A program made the translations under genes and the position numbers. A stretch of 64,000 bases of DNA, from the NCBI GenBank assembly GCA_946965045.2, contig OX337242.1, forward strand, positions 2,418,001 to 2,482,000. Reading direction: 5' to 3'. The notes under the pieces are model-generated. The model was not told the origin of the DNA, ran no database searches, and saw only the letters and a list, made by a program, of their open reading frames with translations. Source of the DNA: Epithemia pelagica (Eukaryota; Bacillariophyta; Bacillariophyceae; Surirellales; Surirellaceae). Shown here piece after piece: positions 40,972 to 51,669 of the stretch. Numbering within the stretch: position 1 is the first letter of the stretch; every line of letters starts with the position of its first letter.

Positions 40972-41462
40972 TCAACGACAACGAGTGGCGACCATCACAA
41001 CAACACCAGACTCAACAATTCACTCCTCGTTCCGGCCGAACGGCGAAATAATCCGGGGCTGAGACAACAACTACGACAGGTAACACAACAATCAACTGCT
41101 CCCTTCGTTCGCGAACGAAAACACTTGGCGCAACAACAACAACAACCCAAACGCAGCCATCAGCTACCAGTGTCGACAACGGAAACAACAACAACCCAAA
41201 CGCGACAATCAACTACTCGTTGCCTCGGATCGGCGACAACGACAACACTCCGACAACAACCCCAATGCAACAATCAACAACAGCAACGACAACGGCAACA
41301 CCACCACCATACTCAATTATCGACAATTCGCATTGATTAGCGCAACAATCAACTACAAGAAACAATCAATAGGGATTCATGAACGCATCGATTGGATGAA
41401 GCATTCACGCATGGACTACAAGAGATGTAAAATACGAGTAGAGATATCATGAGGAGTTAGAG
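40972..41462 (+). repeat. Dispersed CAACAA-rich repeat, copy 3
   Basis: Identical to 38866-39356 as part of the 2106-bp duplication. Confidence 0.7.
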
Positions 41463-41490
41463 GCTATGGGTTCTTACACGGTGTTTGCCC

Positions 41491-41578
41491 GATATGATCG
41501 GGCTAGCCCGATATGTGCATTCCAGCCCGATATGATCGGGCTAGCCCGATATGTGCATTCCAGCCCGATATGAGCATT
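41491..41578. repeat. Tandem palindromic repeats upstream of the transposase gene, copy 2
   Basis: The same array as at 39385-39472, copied by the tandem duplication. Confidence 0.6.
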
Positions 41579-41908
41579 TAATCTGGCTTGCGTGACACAT
41601 TATACAAGCCCCAAGAAAGGGCTATTGACAGAATGGTACTCAATTGTACTTTACTACTAAGAATTGGTTCTACTTTCACATGATCAATTCACGATACTCC
41701 CCTTTCAGTTTGCATGTGTTTGTATTGGCTTGCTTTCTTCTACCGAGTCCACCTCCCTATCCTGTAGTGTACTCTTCTAATAATACTTGGACTTGGTGAT
41801 CGGCGGGGAGTAGAAACTCTGAACCATGATTCCAAACCACTTTTGCAAACGGTTCCGAATGGACTCCTCCTCTTTGTTTGTGACAGAAAACACACATTGT
41901 GGTCAACC

Positions 41909-43004
41909 ATGACGGACGACGGAGTTGATGCTCCTCCTCTGAAGCGCTCTCGCCTTCATGAGCTCTCCACCGACGACATAATGTACAAGGCTTGCATCAT
42001 CTTTGGATGCGACCCGTACAAGAAGAAAGCTCCAAAAACAGAGGAGAGGAAGTTTCGTGCACTCTAGAGGAAGTTTCGTGCACTCTTTGGGTGCTTGCCC
42101 ATTGTTGTGCTTGCGTTGTGGAGCCTTCTGCTAGAGTGTAGTTTTGTGCCTGAAGGAGGCAAGCTCATCCATTTGTTTTGGGCCTTGCTGTTCGTGAAAG
42201 TGTATCCCACAGAGGATACTCTTACAGTACTTTGCTCGGATCCAACTGGGATCCATGATCGTAAAACAGTTCGAAAATGGATTCGGATGTTCATGACAGC
42301 CGTCTCCTACCTAACAGATATAGTGGTAAGTTGACTGCAATGTTGAACTGACTGTTTCCTATTATTGTCTAACCCTTTGGATTGCTTTTCTTTGGCAGAT
42401 TGATTTTGATAATGGCCTTAGTGATGACATTGGCAATGATTGCCTTGTCAATGTCAATGGCACAGATTTTCTTATTCGCCATAATGGGCGCAAGTTTTAT
42501 TCCTACAAGTTTAACCACTCCGGTCTCCGCTATGAGGTTGCAACGTGCATTCGCACAGGAGATCTGGTTTGGATTTCTGGTCCAGGGGAGCCAGGCATGT
42601 ATAATGATATTGCTTTGTTCCGCAACAGCGGAATCATGTATCTACTCGACGAGGGCAAACGAGTGGAAGCCGATGATGGCTACCGTGGCGAGGCACCGGT
42701 GCATGTCCGTTGCCCATGTGTCTGTGGGACGGCAATCGAAGAATTCGAATGGATGGAAGCAATCTGCCGACGACGCCACAAAACAATCAACAATCGATTT
42801 AAACAATTTGGTGTGCTCAAACAAGTGTGGTGCCACCGGCTCATCAACCATGGAAAGGCATTTTGTCTGGCTGCCGTTGTGACGCAGCTTTCCATCAAAC
42901 ACGGTGAGCCTCTATTTGATGTAGACTACGTCGATCCCAATTGGGACGACGACTACATTGCTAAGATTGAATATGGGCCAGATCTGGCAGCCGTGGAGCT
43001 CTAG
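41909..43004 (+). pseudogene. Harbinger-like DDE transposase with intron and one internal stop
   Basis: Exon 1 runs from ATG 41909 to 42325 and exon 2 from 42399 to 43004. The intron (42326-42398, 73 nt) starts GTAAGT, ends TTTGGCAG and is phase 0. The C-terminal domain follows the pattern of diatom DDE_Tnp_4/PIF-Harbinger nucleases: VNGTDFLIRH, KFNHSGLRYEVATCIRTGDL, GPGEPGMYNDIALFRNSG, VEADDGYRGE, INNRFKQFGVLKQVW and TQLSIKHGEPLF. Asp in GTDF and Asp in YNDI are candidate catalytic residues. A 21-bp direct duplication (AGAGGAAGTTTCGTGCACTC plus T) at about 42046-42087 keeps the frame but creates TAG at 42065-42067. Without it exon 1 would be open. The family call is from memory of conserved blocks. 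Confidence 0.7.
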
Positions 43005-44035
43005 GAGTTAGCATCATCTTTAATCTAGTAATTACTCATTGTGTCCTACAATTCCATTGGTGTTACAATTCCATTAGTGGTCCTATGTCCGTCCTCCCCT
43101 TTGCAAAAGCTAGGCCTATACTCGTAAAAGTGTCCCATGGCGCCCTACTTTTTGCCTAGAACCCTGATTGTGCATAGGAGGGTCGATTTCCCCCATTTCC
43201 GGCCAGACTGGCAGGAGACCTTGGTTTCATCAACGACGTACTTGCTGCAGGAAACAGATGTCGAATGGACAGGATGGATGGGGAGGGTGCTTTATCTTTT
43301 CTTTATGAGAATTACCCTTTGTGGGTTGGAAAACCTCTGATCTTTGTGTCACATGACTTTGCTTTCCTCTCAGGAGAGGGATGTGATGTGAGGGCCAACC
43401 GGGCAATTCTTCAACGCTCTCTTGACAAAACAGTGCAAATTTAGTTCTGACATGACAATGGCAAGAATAATTTCAACAAATGCATGTTCCGATGGGCTGA
43501 CCCACCGACTTGCCTGCCAATTTACCCCTGGTCTTTTGCCACAAGAACCTAAACCATTCATACTCTGTTAATCTGACATTATTGCCAATTGTGACAGATC
43601 TTCCTGCGTCACAAGTGCAAAATCACCTACCCATACTAGAGCAGAACTCCCAGTCCTTGAGTCAATCATTTCTCTTGATCGATACAGAGATTAGAATAGC
43701 AGTGTACCGTGATCGGGAACCTAATCTGAACTCAACCAAGACTTAAGAAAATGAAAGCCAAATCCAGAATGGATATATTAAACTTCACGATAGCTAAGGC
43801 AGAGATATGATTGGTCTAAAACACCCAAACCCTATGTCTTTCCTATGATATTACTTGGACAAGCCTTTGGAAACCTCCAATGTTTTTGAAATGTTTCCTA
43901 TACTTTAGACAACAATGGCGAGGTAAGACAAGGTTTCCTACCATACAAATGAACAGAGTATCAGACTTCGGAATGGAGGGAATTTGGAGGCAATTGATTG
44001 GCACCCGGAATGGATCAACAATGAGGGTGAAGCTA
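43005..44035. other. Stretch of 1 kb without a supported gene
   Basis: It begins with the 3' flank of the transposase gene, containing a doubled TTACAATTCCATT-like motif near 43050-43075. The rest is anonymous sequence with short frames only; none has recognisable domains. Confidence 0.45.
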
Positions 44036-44589
44036 CCGTAATTTGCGGAGTCCTGTACCCCGGAATGTACATGGATTTTGTAAAAGGGGTACAGGACTCT
44101 GAAAAAATATGCTTTCGTTGATGAGAGATTCCATTTGAGCATACAATAATGATGATAGTAACTCTTCCTTCATTTTTCTGCCTCCAACACCTCTTTTCCC
44201 CCTGGGCACAACAATAGCAATAGAGGATCACGAGGTGGATTCGTCAGGCTTAGCTAATGATTGATAAGTAAGACATGACAAGACAAAAATTTTATCATGT
44301 GTGTGACCGTTTGATTCATGAGGCTTAATACGGTGAGCACCGTTTTTATTACCCCAGTTTTTTGAACAAGAGACAATCGCCAAAACGACAACAATATCGA
44401 CCGTAACTCCAGTTGGGTGTACGGGCATGGTGCGTGCGGGGGCTCTATCGAAAGCTTAAAATATAAGGAATGCATTGGAAGTACTAATTTGTTCTTAGTC
44501 TTATCCTACGAAACATTAGAAGACCATGTACATGGAAAATGCCAGGGGGGTACAGGACTCCGGGGGATACAGGACACCGCAAATTACGG
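44036..44589. mobile_element. MITE with TA target duplication
   Basis: Perfect 13-bp terminal inverted repeats CCGTAATTTGCGG (44036) and CCGCAAATTACGG (ending 44589) are flanked by TA on both sides. Subterminal repeats GTCCTGTACCCC and their inverses occur near both ends (44050 and 44090; 44550 and 44570). At 554 bp with no coding frame, it fits a Tc1/mariner-type MITE. Confidence 0.7.
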
Positions 44590-45432
44590 TAGAGTGCCAA
44601 AAAACTTCCTTTCACTAGGGCTAATGAAAAACAACAACCATACAAATTTTGCAACGGTCATAAAAAAGGGGATTATTATTCAATACATGGAAAAGAGTTA
44701 GTGCTTAAAAAAAACCATGGCAAGTGAAGGCCTTAATGACAGCAGCAGCAGCAGTGTGGCCGAGAGGATGAGCAACCTATACGTGGGATGGACACTGAAG
44801 CCAATACCACCAGCAGTCACGCATGTTCCCACAGCGTTCCCTGTAGTATCAGACTTGTTGGAGAGAGAGAGGAGGGAGAAAAATGGGAGGAGTGCAGAGT
44901 CAGAAACAAGTCACCAACAGTAAAGCAATCCAAAGGAGACCGGATCATCAGTACAAGTCCTCCAACGCTCACACTCAAAAGAAGCCTGAAGAAGAAGAAG
45001 AAGACCATCCCTTTGACCCGGCTCGTGATTGCCCTGTTTGAAAGAGAGAGGCTGCGGGCAAGTCTCAAGAACCCCATGGTAAACATGTCGATCGTTGCCC
45101 TCGTAGTCAAAGCATTCGGAAAAACCATACCGTATGCACAAAGTGCATGCCGAAACTCACGGAGGGAACAAGTCTATGAAAATGCGAGCGGAACCACCTG
45201 CGCATAGCTAGGTAGGTGGGTATAGAGTCCGACGTCCGTGTGTCGTGCGCCCCTTTTGGAAAATCTCCAGCGGGGTTGTAGGGTGTAAGTTTGATAGGGA
45301 TCAATCGTCAGTATGAAATCATAAATCGAGACGCTACGGCGTAATGAAAGAGGTATCTTCTCGAGTTTGGGAAATCTTTTTCGTTCGGCATATAGTGTGT
45401 GAAAGTGAAACGGTGGAGTGGATAGGCCAACC
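44590..45432. other. Intergenic stretch upstream of the PPR gene
   Basis: No coding region is accepted. A short GCA run (about 44740) and a GAA run (about 44990) are present. Small frames at 44717-44923 and 44788-45207 overlap each other and lack any recognisable feature. The last 200 bp should hold the promoter and 5' leader of the gene that starts at 45433; part of this leader has a weak counterpart in the inverted copy near 58.8-58.9 kb. Confidence 0.4.
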
Positions 45433-48400
45433 ATGATGCAGCGAGCCGTCGTTTGCGCCGTTCGGAGGCGGAATACACAACCGCCGCCAACCACAAACAG
45501 GAGGGGCATGTTGTCCTTGTGGCGAGAAAAGAACCATGGCCGTTGGTATCCTGGTCCCACCGCCCGTCTATTGTCTTCGTCGTCGTCGTGTGGTGGTGGT
45601 TCCGTCGTGTCGTCGTACCGCAGCAGCAGAGTGTTGTTGTCGTCTTGTACGAACCATCCGTTGGGCCAGGGTCCTGTGGCTGTGGCGGGTGCTGCTGCTT
45701 CTCGTTGGTTCAGCACGAGCCAACCACCGACGATGCCAACCTCCCAGCCACACCAAGAATCCTCGTCGTCGTGGAAGCATGCGGTGGACCAATGGTTGAG
45801 CTTGCCCTTGGGATCGTCCCTGGGCCCGTCGTCGTCGTCATTGTCGTCCAATCATGATTCGTATCACTATTCGCACCACTGGTGGCAGCAAGCCCATGGC
45901 TTGGTGCAAACCTTGACCGAACAAGTCTTGTGGGACACGAATGACGACAATCCCTACCTGGCTGGCCCAAACGACGACAATGACGACGAGAACTACCACC
46001 AACTCCAAGCCCTGGTGCGTGTCTTGGATCGCTTGTGCGACCATGTCGAATATACCAAACAACAACCACAACAACAATTGCCGCAACAACAACAACAACA
46101 AGACCCACAACGACAAGAAACAACCGCAGCACCCATCCAGCACCCGTATTTGCCCCGGTGGAATCCCCTGGAATTGAATCTCGTCTTGGTGGCGTGGTTG
46201 CAACACTTTTCGCCCCGTTATGCCGTTGCGGCCCATAGCAATAGTACCACCAATTCTTGCGATCAACCATTGGACTTGACGGTTCCCTCCATGCTGGCCC
46301 GTGTCGAACGCTATGGTCCCCACTTGTTTGGTCCGTTGGTACACAAGAAGGACGACAATAAGAACGACAAGGACAATAAGGACCAGGAACAAGAAGACCA
46401 GGACCAACGCCTTCGTCCCTTGGTCTTGTTGTTGCAAGGCTGGCAACGACAAGCCCTGGAATTTGACTTGCCCTGGAGAAAGACTAGCAGCAGCAACAGC
46501 AATACCATTTCTCGTCAATCCACCGTGGGAGAGCAAGCCACGGCCCTCTATGAGTACTGGTACACCCAGCACCAACACAATGCCACACTCTGGACCAATC
46601 CGCGACATTCCGTCGTCGTCTTGGAGCAATTGATTCAAATCTGGTCCGCCTCGTTGGCCAACAAGCACCACAAACCCAAGAATCCCCAAGTCGCGTTGGA
46701 TCGCATGGACGAGTATTGGAAGCAAATTCAATATCGGCAACAACAAGACTTTCAAGCCGTGGTGGAAACCGTCAATTCCAACCACACCAGCCAATCGTTT
46801 GTGCCACGATTGGCACCGCCCAATGCCGCCCTCTATGCCACGCTGATTCAAGCCTATGGACGAGCGGCCGCACTGGCCGCCATGGACGGGTCGTCGTCGT
46901 CATCGTCCGTGGACCAGCAGCAGCAGCAGTACTGGACGCGCCTGGTGGACTTGTACGAGGAAATGACGTGGACGTGTCCCTCCAAAGATTGGACGCAAGA
47001 GTCGTGTTTGATTCCAGTTTGTCGGGCCTTGCAAGCTCTGGCCGCATTGCCATCGACGGCTCCTCAACAGTCGACCGCATCGGCGGCACGAGACAAGTTG
47101 GTATCCTTGGTCCGCGACGAATGGGGTCCCCATTTGGTGCCGTCGTTGCCCAACCAAGAAACCACGACCGATACTACGACGACGACGACCACCACCACCA
47201 CCACCACCACCACCACAGATCACCAAGCCGTGCCCAAACCCACTGCCACGCTGTGTCACATTGTCTTGTCGGCGCTGTGCCATCCAGTCCCCACGACTCC
47301 TACTAGTAGTAGTTCCAAGGACCACCCGAACAACAACCACAACAACGACACATCATCATCACACATGACACCTCTGGAATGGCTCCAACAAATGCAAACA
47401 TGGGCCGAGGTGACGGGAGACGATTCGTTTCGGCCGGATTTGGCCTGTTATACGACCGTGTTGTGGTCCTTGGTTCGTGCGGGACAGTACGAGCAGGCCG
47501 AGTCGTTGGTTCAAGACATGATGGAAAGCAATCTCGTGGCCCGGAAATCGACGGCCGTGGTGCCCCAACGAAACAAGAACAACAAGAAGTACTTTTCATG
47601 GCAAGAGGATCCACCATTTTCCTTGTGGAAGGAAATGGTGGACGAATGGTCCGACAAGTCGTCGACAAATCATCGTTCGGCCCTCTTGTACATGACCGAG
47701 TTGTTGCAACGATTGGTGCAACCACAAGACACTGTCCCAAACAAGACCAAAAAGAAGAAGAAACAGTCATCGTCCGTGTCATCCCTCCTGTCCACCACCC
47801 AAACGTGGAATCCACTCTTGGCGGCTCATGTGCGACACCAACAACAACACACGTTGCATCGGGGTCCAGCCGCCGCCGCCGCCAAGAGATTGGATCACAC
47901 CACTGCCAACCATGCCCAAGCCTTGTACGATTGGATGCAACATCAAACCAACGAACAACACCAACCGGACAGTACCAGTCTCTTGTTGTTACTCCAAGCA
48001 TGGGCTCATGCTGGAAAGCCATCCCAGGCCGACCATGTATTGCGTGAGGCAGCCACGTCCTTGTCCAACACTGTCACTTTGAATGCCCAACACTTTCAAG
48101 TCGTTTGGCAAGCCTATGCGCAAGAATCCAAGCATGATCCCGAAGCGAGTATCCAGGCCATGGCCCTCCTGGAATTCATGGAAGAGCAACAACAAGACGA
48201 ATCCCTGAAACCGACCCTGGAGAATTATACCAGTTTGTTTTGGACCTTGGCCCGATCGTCGTCGAAACACGATCCGGCACCGGCCATGGAATTGTTGTGG
48301 GACAAACTCATGCATCAATGGCGACCCATTGATGACGACGACAATTCTATGGACGACGACGAAGAAGAAGAAGAAGAAGAAGAAGAAGAAGCCAATGAGC

Positions 48401-49746
48401 TGGATGATTCAACTACTACGTCCATCCGTGATGTGGAACCAGAACAAGAAGAACCAGTCGATGAATCGGTCCATCCGACCGCCGAAACCTTTCATGCCGT
48501 TCTTTCTGGGTGGACCAAATCTCGTGAGTGGAGCTCCATGTTGTTGGCCGTGGAGTTGTTTGAAGCAATGGAACAGGCACCGTACAATGTCCGTCGCAAC
48601 TCACAGTTGTACCATACCCTCATGACGGCCTGGATACGACGCCAGCATCCCCAAAAGGTACAAGACCTTTTTGACGAATGGCAGACCCGACGGTCCAATG
48701 GAGAACTTGCCGACCAAGAGTACAACAAGCAGAGCCTTCAACCACCACCCGTTCGTCCCTCCTGGATGTGGTCGACTCGATTGCAAGCTTGGGCCAAAGC
48801 GGGCTATCCGGAAGAAACCTTTCAAGTACTCAAGGAATGGCTCCATCTCGCCAACGAAAGCACCAAACAAGACAGAAACAAGATCGCAGATGAGCATGAG
48901 GATTCTTCCTCATCTTCCTTGTCGGTAGCAACAGCAAAAGCACCCACGGTGGATCGCATGCCTCGAACCAGGGAATTCAATGCCGTATTGTTGGCATGGT
49001 TGCGATCGGATCGTCCCGAAGCAGCCGAAAAGGCGGAACTACTGTTGCAAACCATGACGGAATGGTCTCAGGCTGGAACCTATCGCTGTACGCCGGATTG
49101 GCAATCCTATTCGACCGTCATTGCGACACATGCCAAATCCAATGTACCCGAATCCGGGCGACAAGCCCTGTCATGGCTGTTCAAACTTCAAGGTATGACG
49201 CAACACCAAGAAACGGTAAAATCACAGAACCAGCATCCGCACAATGACAAGGATACTAATAGCACTGGATCGACTCGCCGGCAATTGTCCCGAAAGAAGA
49301 GAGCTGCCGCTAGTACTATCCCAGCACCCGATTTTGTCATGTATGCGCAAGTGCTGGCGGCGCTGATTCGTTCCCGAAACAAACGCACTTCGGCAAACGG
49401 AGACGCCATGAGCAATCTGGATGATGAGACTGAAGGAGGAGACGAGGAATGGTACATTCATCATTTGCTCAAAGAGATGCAAATGCAACAACAGCAAAAC
49501 GGAGATTCTTCCTCTTACGACTACAGTACCACACACGACGACTCGCCGAGCGGATCAGAGTTTGTGCGTCGTGATGGTGGTGGTGGCGGTCGTCGTCCGG
49601 TCAGCTTGAGTCAGACCAAAAACCTGTTGCTCCGTGTGCGACAAGAATTGCTAGCCAGCTCGTTTGTCACCCGAGACCATTTGTTGGCCGAATTGGACCT
49701 AGTCGAACACAGGACCATGATGGTACGCAACAACGGACGATCGTGA
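45433..49746 (+). CDS. Large pentatricopeptide-repeat (PPR) protein, probably organellar
   Basis: A single exon of 1437 codons. The frame is open from 45418, but the first ATG is at 45433 (MMQRAVVCAVRRRN). The N-terminus is rich in Arg, Ser and Ala without acidic residues, as expected for a mitochondrial or plastid presequence. Degenerate PPR motifs are scattered from about residue 460 to 1250: ALYATLIQAYGRAAALAAMD, DLACYTTVLWSLVRAGQYEQ, TFHAVLSGWTKSREWSSMLL, QLYHTLMTAWIRRQHPQKVQ, EFNAVLLAWLRSD and SYSTVIATHAKS. They are separated by low-complexity linkers: Gln runs near 46080-46110, a Thr run at 47170-47216 and a Glu run at 48358-48390. PPR proteins bind organellar RNA in processing, stability or translation. 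A degenerate inverted copy of its first 900 bp lies at 57761-58784. Confidence 0.85.
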   Translation: MMQRAVVCAVRRRNTQPPPTTNRRGMLSLWREKNHGRWYPGPTARLLSSSSSCGGGSVVSSYRSSRVLLSSCTNHPLGQGPVAVAGAAASRWFSTSQPPTMPTSQPHQESSSSWKHAVDQWLSLPLGSSLGPSSSSLSSNHDSYHYSHHWWQQAHGLVQTLTEQVLWDTNDDNPYLAGPNDDNDDENYHQLQALVRVLDRLCDHVEYTKQQPQQQLPQQQQQQDPQRQETTAAPIQHPYLPRWNPLELNLVLVAWLQHFSPRYAVAAHSNSTTNSCDQPLDLTVPSMLARVERYGPHLFGPLVHKKDDNKNDKDNKDQEQEDQDQRLRPLVLLLQGWQRQALEFDLPWRKTSSSNSNTISRQSTVGEQATALYEYWYTQHQHNATLWTNPRHSVVVLEQLIQIWSASLANKHHKPKNPQVALDRMDEYWKQIQYRQQQDFQAVVETVNSNHTSQSFVPRLAPPNAALYATLIQAYGRAAALAAMDGSSSSSSVDQQQQQYWTRLVDLYEEMTWTCPSKDWTQESCLIPVCRALQALAALPSTAPQQSTASAARDKLVSLVRDEWGPHLVPSLPNQETTTDTTTTTTTTTTTTTTTDHQAVPKPTATLCHIVLSALCHPVPTTPTSSSSKDHPNNNHNNDTSSSHMTPLEWLQQMQTWAEVTGDDSFRPDLACYTTVLWSLVRAGQYEQAESLVQDMMESNLVARKSTAVVPQRNKNNKKYFSWQEDPPFSLWKEMVDEWSDKSSTNHRSALLYMTELLQRLVQPQDTVPNKTKKKKKQSSSVSSLLSTTQTWNPLLAAHVRHQQQHTLHRGPAAAAAKRLDHTTANHAQALYDWMQHQTNEQHQPDSTSLLLLLQAWAHAGKPSQADHVLREAATSLSNTVTLNAQHFQVVWQAYAQESKHDPEASIQAMALLEFMEEQQQDESLKPTLENYTSLFWTLARSSSKHDPAPAMELLWDKLMHQWRPIDDDDNSMDDDEEEEEEEEEEANELDDSTTTSIRDVEPEQEEPVDESVHPTAETFHAVLSGWTKSREWSSMLLAVELFEAMEQAPYNVRRNSQLYHTLMTAWIRRQHPQKVQDLFDEWQTRRSNGELADQEYNKQSLQPPPVRPSWMWSTRLQAWAKAGYPEETFQVLKEWLHLANESTKQDRNKIADEHEDSSSSSLSVATAKAPTVDRMPRTREFNAVLLAWLRSDRPEAAEKAELLLQTMTEWSQAGTYRCTPDWQSYSTVIATHAKSNVPESGRQALSWLFKLQGMTQHQETVKSQNQHPHNDKDTNSTGSTRRQLSRKKRAAASTIPAPDFVMYAQVLAALIRSRNKRTSANGDAMSNLDDETEGGDEEWYIHHLLKEMQMQQQQNGDSSSYDYSTTHDDSPSGSEFVRRDGGGGGRRPVSLSQTKNLLLRVRQELLASSFVTRDHLLAELDLVEHRTMMVRNNGRS

Positions 49747-49866
49747 GAAGGAAACCACCCATGATATGCCGACCTATAAGAATACACCATCGCACTTGTC
49801 AATAATTAGCAAAAGATTTCTAGAATTAAGTTGCGTTTTTGCTGTAGGACTCCAGTGAATCCTTGG

Positions 49867-51006
49867 TTACAACTTTCCAACGAGATTAAGGTAGTAGGGA
49901 AGATGCAAGGCAAGGCCGGCATCCAACATGATAAAGGCAATGAAATGGTCCCATTGATTGAAGGTGGTTTCAGCCACTAGGCCTTCATAAATTCCACCCA
50001 GTGCCACGAGGAAAAAGGGAAAGGCTGCCATGAATCCCGTTGGTAAAATATCCAAGAGACTTCCCAAGACACCCAAATGACCGGACCATTCCAACGAGTG
50101 GAACATGTGTCCATAGGCATTCCATGCCACAATGGAATTGACCAAAAAGACGAGGAACAAGTAAATGGACAAGGGAAAGACGGGTCGATCTTGGGTGAGC
50201 CAGGTCCAGACCTTGCCCAATTTGACTGCATTCATGAGTTTGGGCAGTACCGTTGTACAATGAGGAAGTTGAGGGAAAAGTGTCATGACGACAAAGGTGG
50301 CTCCGACCAAGAATTGCATTCCAAAACTGTCCGTTCCAAAACTTGCCACGGCCGTCAAGAGGACTCCCAGTGTTTGAAAGGAAAAGAGCATTTGATAGGC
50401 CACAGCGCGCAGCCAGGCGTCATTGTAGGCTGGTTCTTGTTCGACCACACCGGTCGTGGTATTGGTGTAGGGATCCAAGGGATTTCGGAAGACGGCTACT
50501 TGCCATCCTTCGTATTGATGCATCATATTGCCACTAATGCCACCCCCAAACACTTGGCACAAATGCGCTAGCATCATGGCAGCAATGGCTTCCATACCTC
50601 GCGTTGTGCCTCCAATCGCCTGACCCAAGGCGATATTATTTTGAAACATGGTCCATACCAAATAAAAGCCAATCGGAAAACTAATCCAGTGGACCAATTC
50701 AATGAGATTGAGAATGGGTGCCTTGGCCGAATCGGCAGTTCCCACATCGTACAAGGAAGCCTTGGGTTCGGGTTTGGACAAGCCCCATCCCGTACCAGGA
50801 TAAATAATCTCATTGGGATTGCCGGGAGGTCCAGAATCACATCCCACGAACGAATCCCCTTCTTGATTGGCTGTCACATCGGCGTAGCGTTGTGTCGTTC
50901 GTGCAGTTTGGGGCTGTCTGGCATGGGACCGGCCACCAAGATGAAACGACAAGGCTTCATGAGGAAGAAGTAGTAGTATTAACAGAACCAAAGAAAAGGT
51001 CTTCAT
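49867..51006 (-). CDS. Multi-pass membrane protein with plastid-type presequence, unknown function
   Basis: 379 codons from ATG 51006, no intron. Residues 1-20 form a signal peptide ending ALS before Phe21 (LLPHEALSFHLGG). In diatoms a Phe directly after the cleavage site, as in the ASAFAP motif, marks targeting to the complex plastid. A short basic, hydroxylated stretch (HARQPQTARTTQR) follows, consistent with a transit peptide. From about residue 100 there are six or seven hydrophobic spans, including LIELVHWISFPIGFYLVWTM, YLFLVFLVNSIVAWNAYG and FMAAFPFFLVALGGIY. I recognise no family. It is transcribed divergently from the membrane-lipoxygenase-like gene, with 663 bp between start codons. 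A link to that gene is possible but unproven. Confidence 0.8.
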   Translation of the reverse strand: MKTFSLVLLILLLLPHEALSFHLGGRSHARQPQTARTTQRYADVTANQEGDSFVGCDSGPPGNPNEIIYPGTGWGLSKPEPKASLYDVGTADSAKAPILNLIELVHWISFPIGFYLVWTMFQNNIALGQAIGGTTRGMEAIAAMMLAHLCQVFGGGISGNMMHQYEGWQVAVFRNPLDPYTNTTTGVVEQEPAYNDAWLRAVAYQMLFSFQTLGVLLTAVASFGTDSFGMQFLVGATFVVMTLFPQLPHCTTVLPKLMNAVKLGKVWTWLTQDRPVFPLSIYLFLVFLVNSIVAWNAYGHMFHSLEWSGHLGVLGSLLDILPTGFMAAFPFFLVALGGIYEGLVAETTFNQWDHFIAFIMLDAGLALHLPYYLNLVGKL

Positions 51007-51669
51007 GCTGTGTTGTTTGAGTTTGCGTTTTTGGTGACTTTTTGCTTGGTGTTGTGCTGAAGTTTTCGTGAGTCGGTTTGATTTATGGAGAGATGAAACG
51101 AATCACTGGGAATGCTCATTGTCAACTGAACGTCTAATCACGATTTGGCTTTCTCACGTCTTGTATTCTGGTATGAATGAATGTCTCCTCTCTCGTTTTG
51201 GACATGCACGTCATTCTGGCTTTTCATGGACGGCTGTGTGGCCGTTCCGCTTATCACGACTTTTTGGCATGCCACCGGGCGCGAATGGATAGTCGCGCTT
51301 CGTCATGGGTCGTGGTCTTGTTTCGTTTTGGTCGGTCGCGAGTGAGACCCACATCCGTCTCGAACACTGCAGAGGTCACGGCACTCTCCATGCGACATGA
51401 AAGTTTGTCACAGTAATCGACCCATGACTGACGTGTGAAGATTGGATTGGCTTATTGCAGTCGTCGTACTGTCCAATTGAAGTCGCTCCAAGATATGCGC
51501 GCGAGAAGATCAAAATCGTGACTAGACTACTCGAATCCAGCATACAGAAAAAAAGGACCCCACCCGTCGGCAATAACAGAGATGATCTCACAAAACAAAA
51601 AACCAAGATACTTCGAACAAACAATCTCACAAAACAAAACCAATCTTTTTCTAAAACAAACAAAAAACC
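51007..51669. promoter_or_regulatory. Divergent intergenic region between two membrane-protein genes
   Basis: 663 bp separate the two start codons. The right part (51490-51660) is A-rich and CAAAAC-repetitive just before the ATG at 51670 (ACCATGG context), as is common in 5' leaders. CACGTC-type boxes occur near 51145 and 51206. No coding frame is accepted. Confidence 0.4.

Larger units (their letters stand above)
40598..42703 (+). repeat. Exact 2106-bp tandem duplication, copy 2
   Basis: Identical to the preceding block. The junction shows at most one base of microhomology (T), pointing to a replication or end-joining duplication rather than transposition. After 42703 the sequence continues into the true 3' end of the transposase gene. 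Confidence 0.95.

Noticed and set aside
45838-46851. 337-codon minus-strand frame inside the PPR gene
   Set aside because: Antisense shadow caused by CAA/Gln repeats; hydrophobic runs are the complement of Gln and Asn codons.
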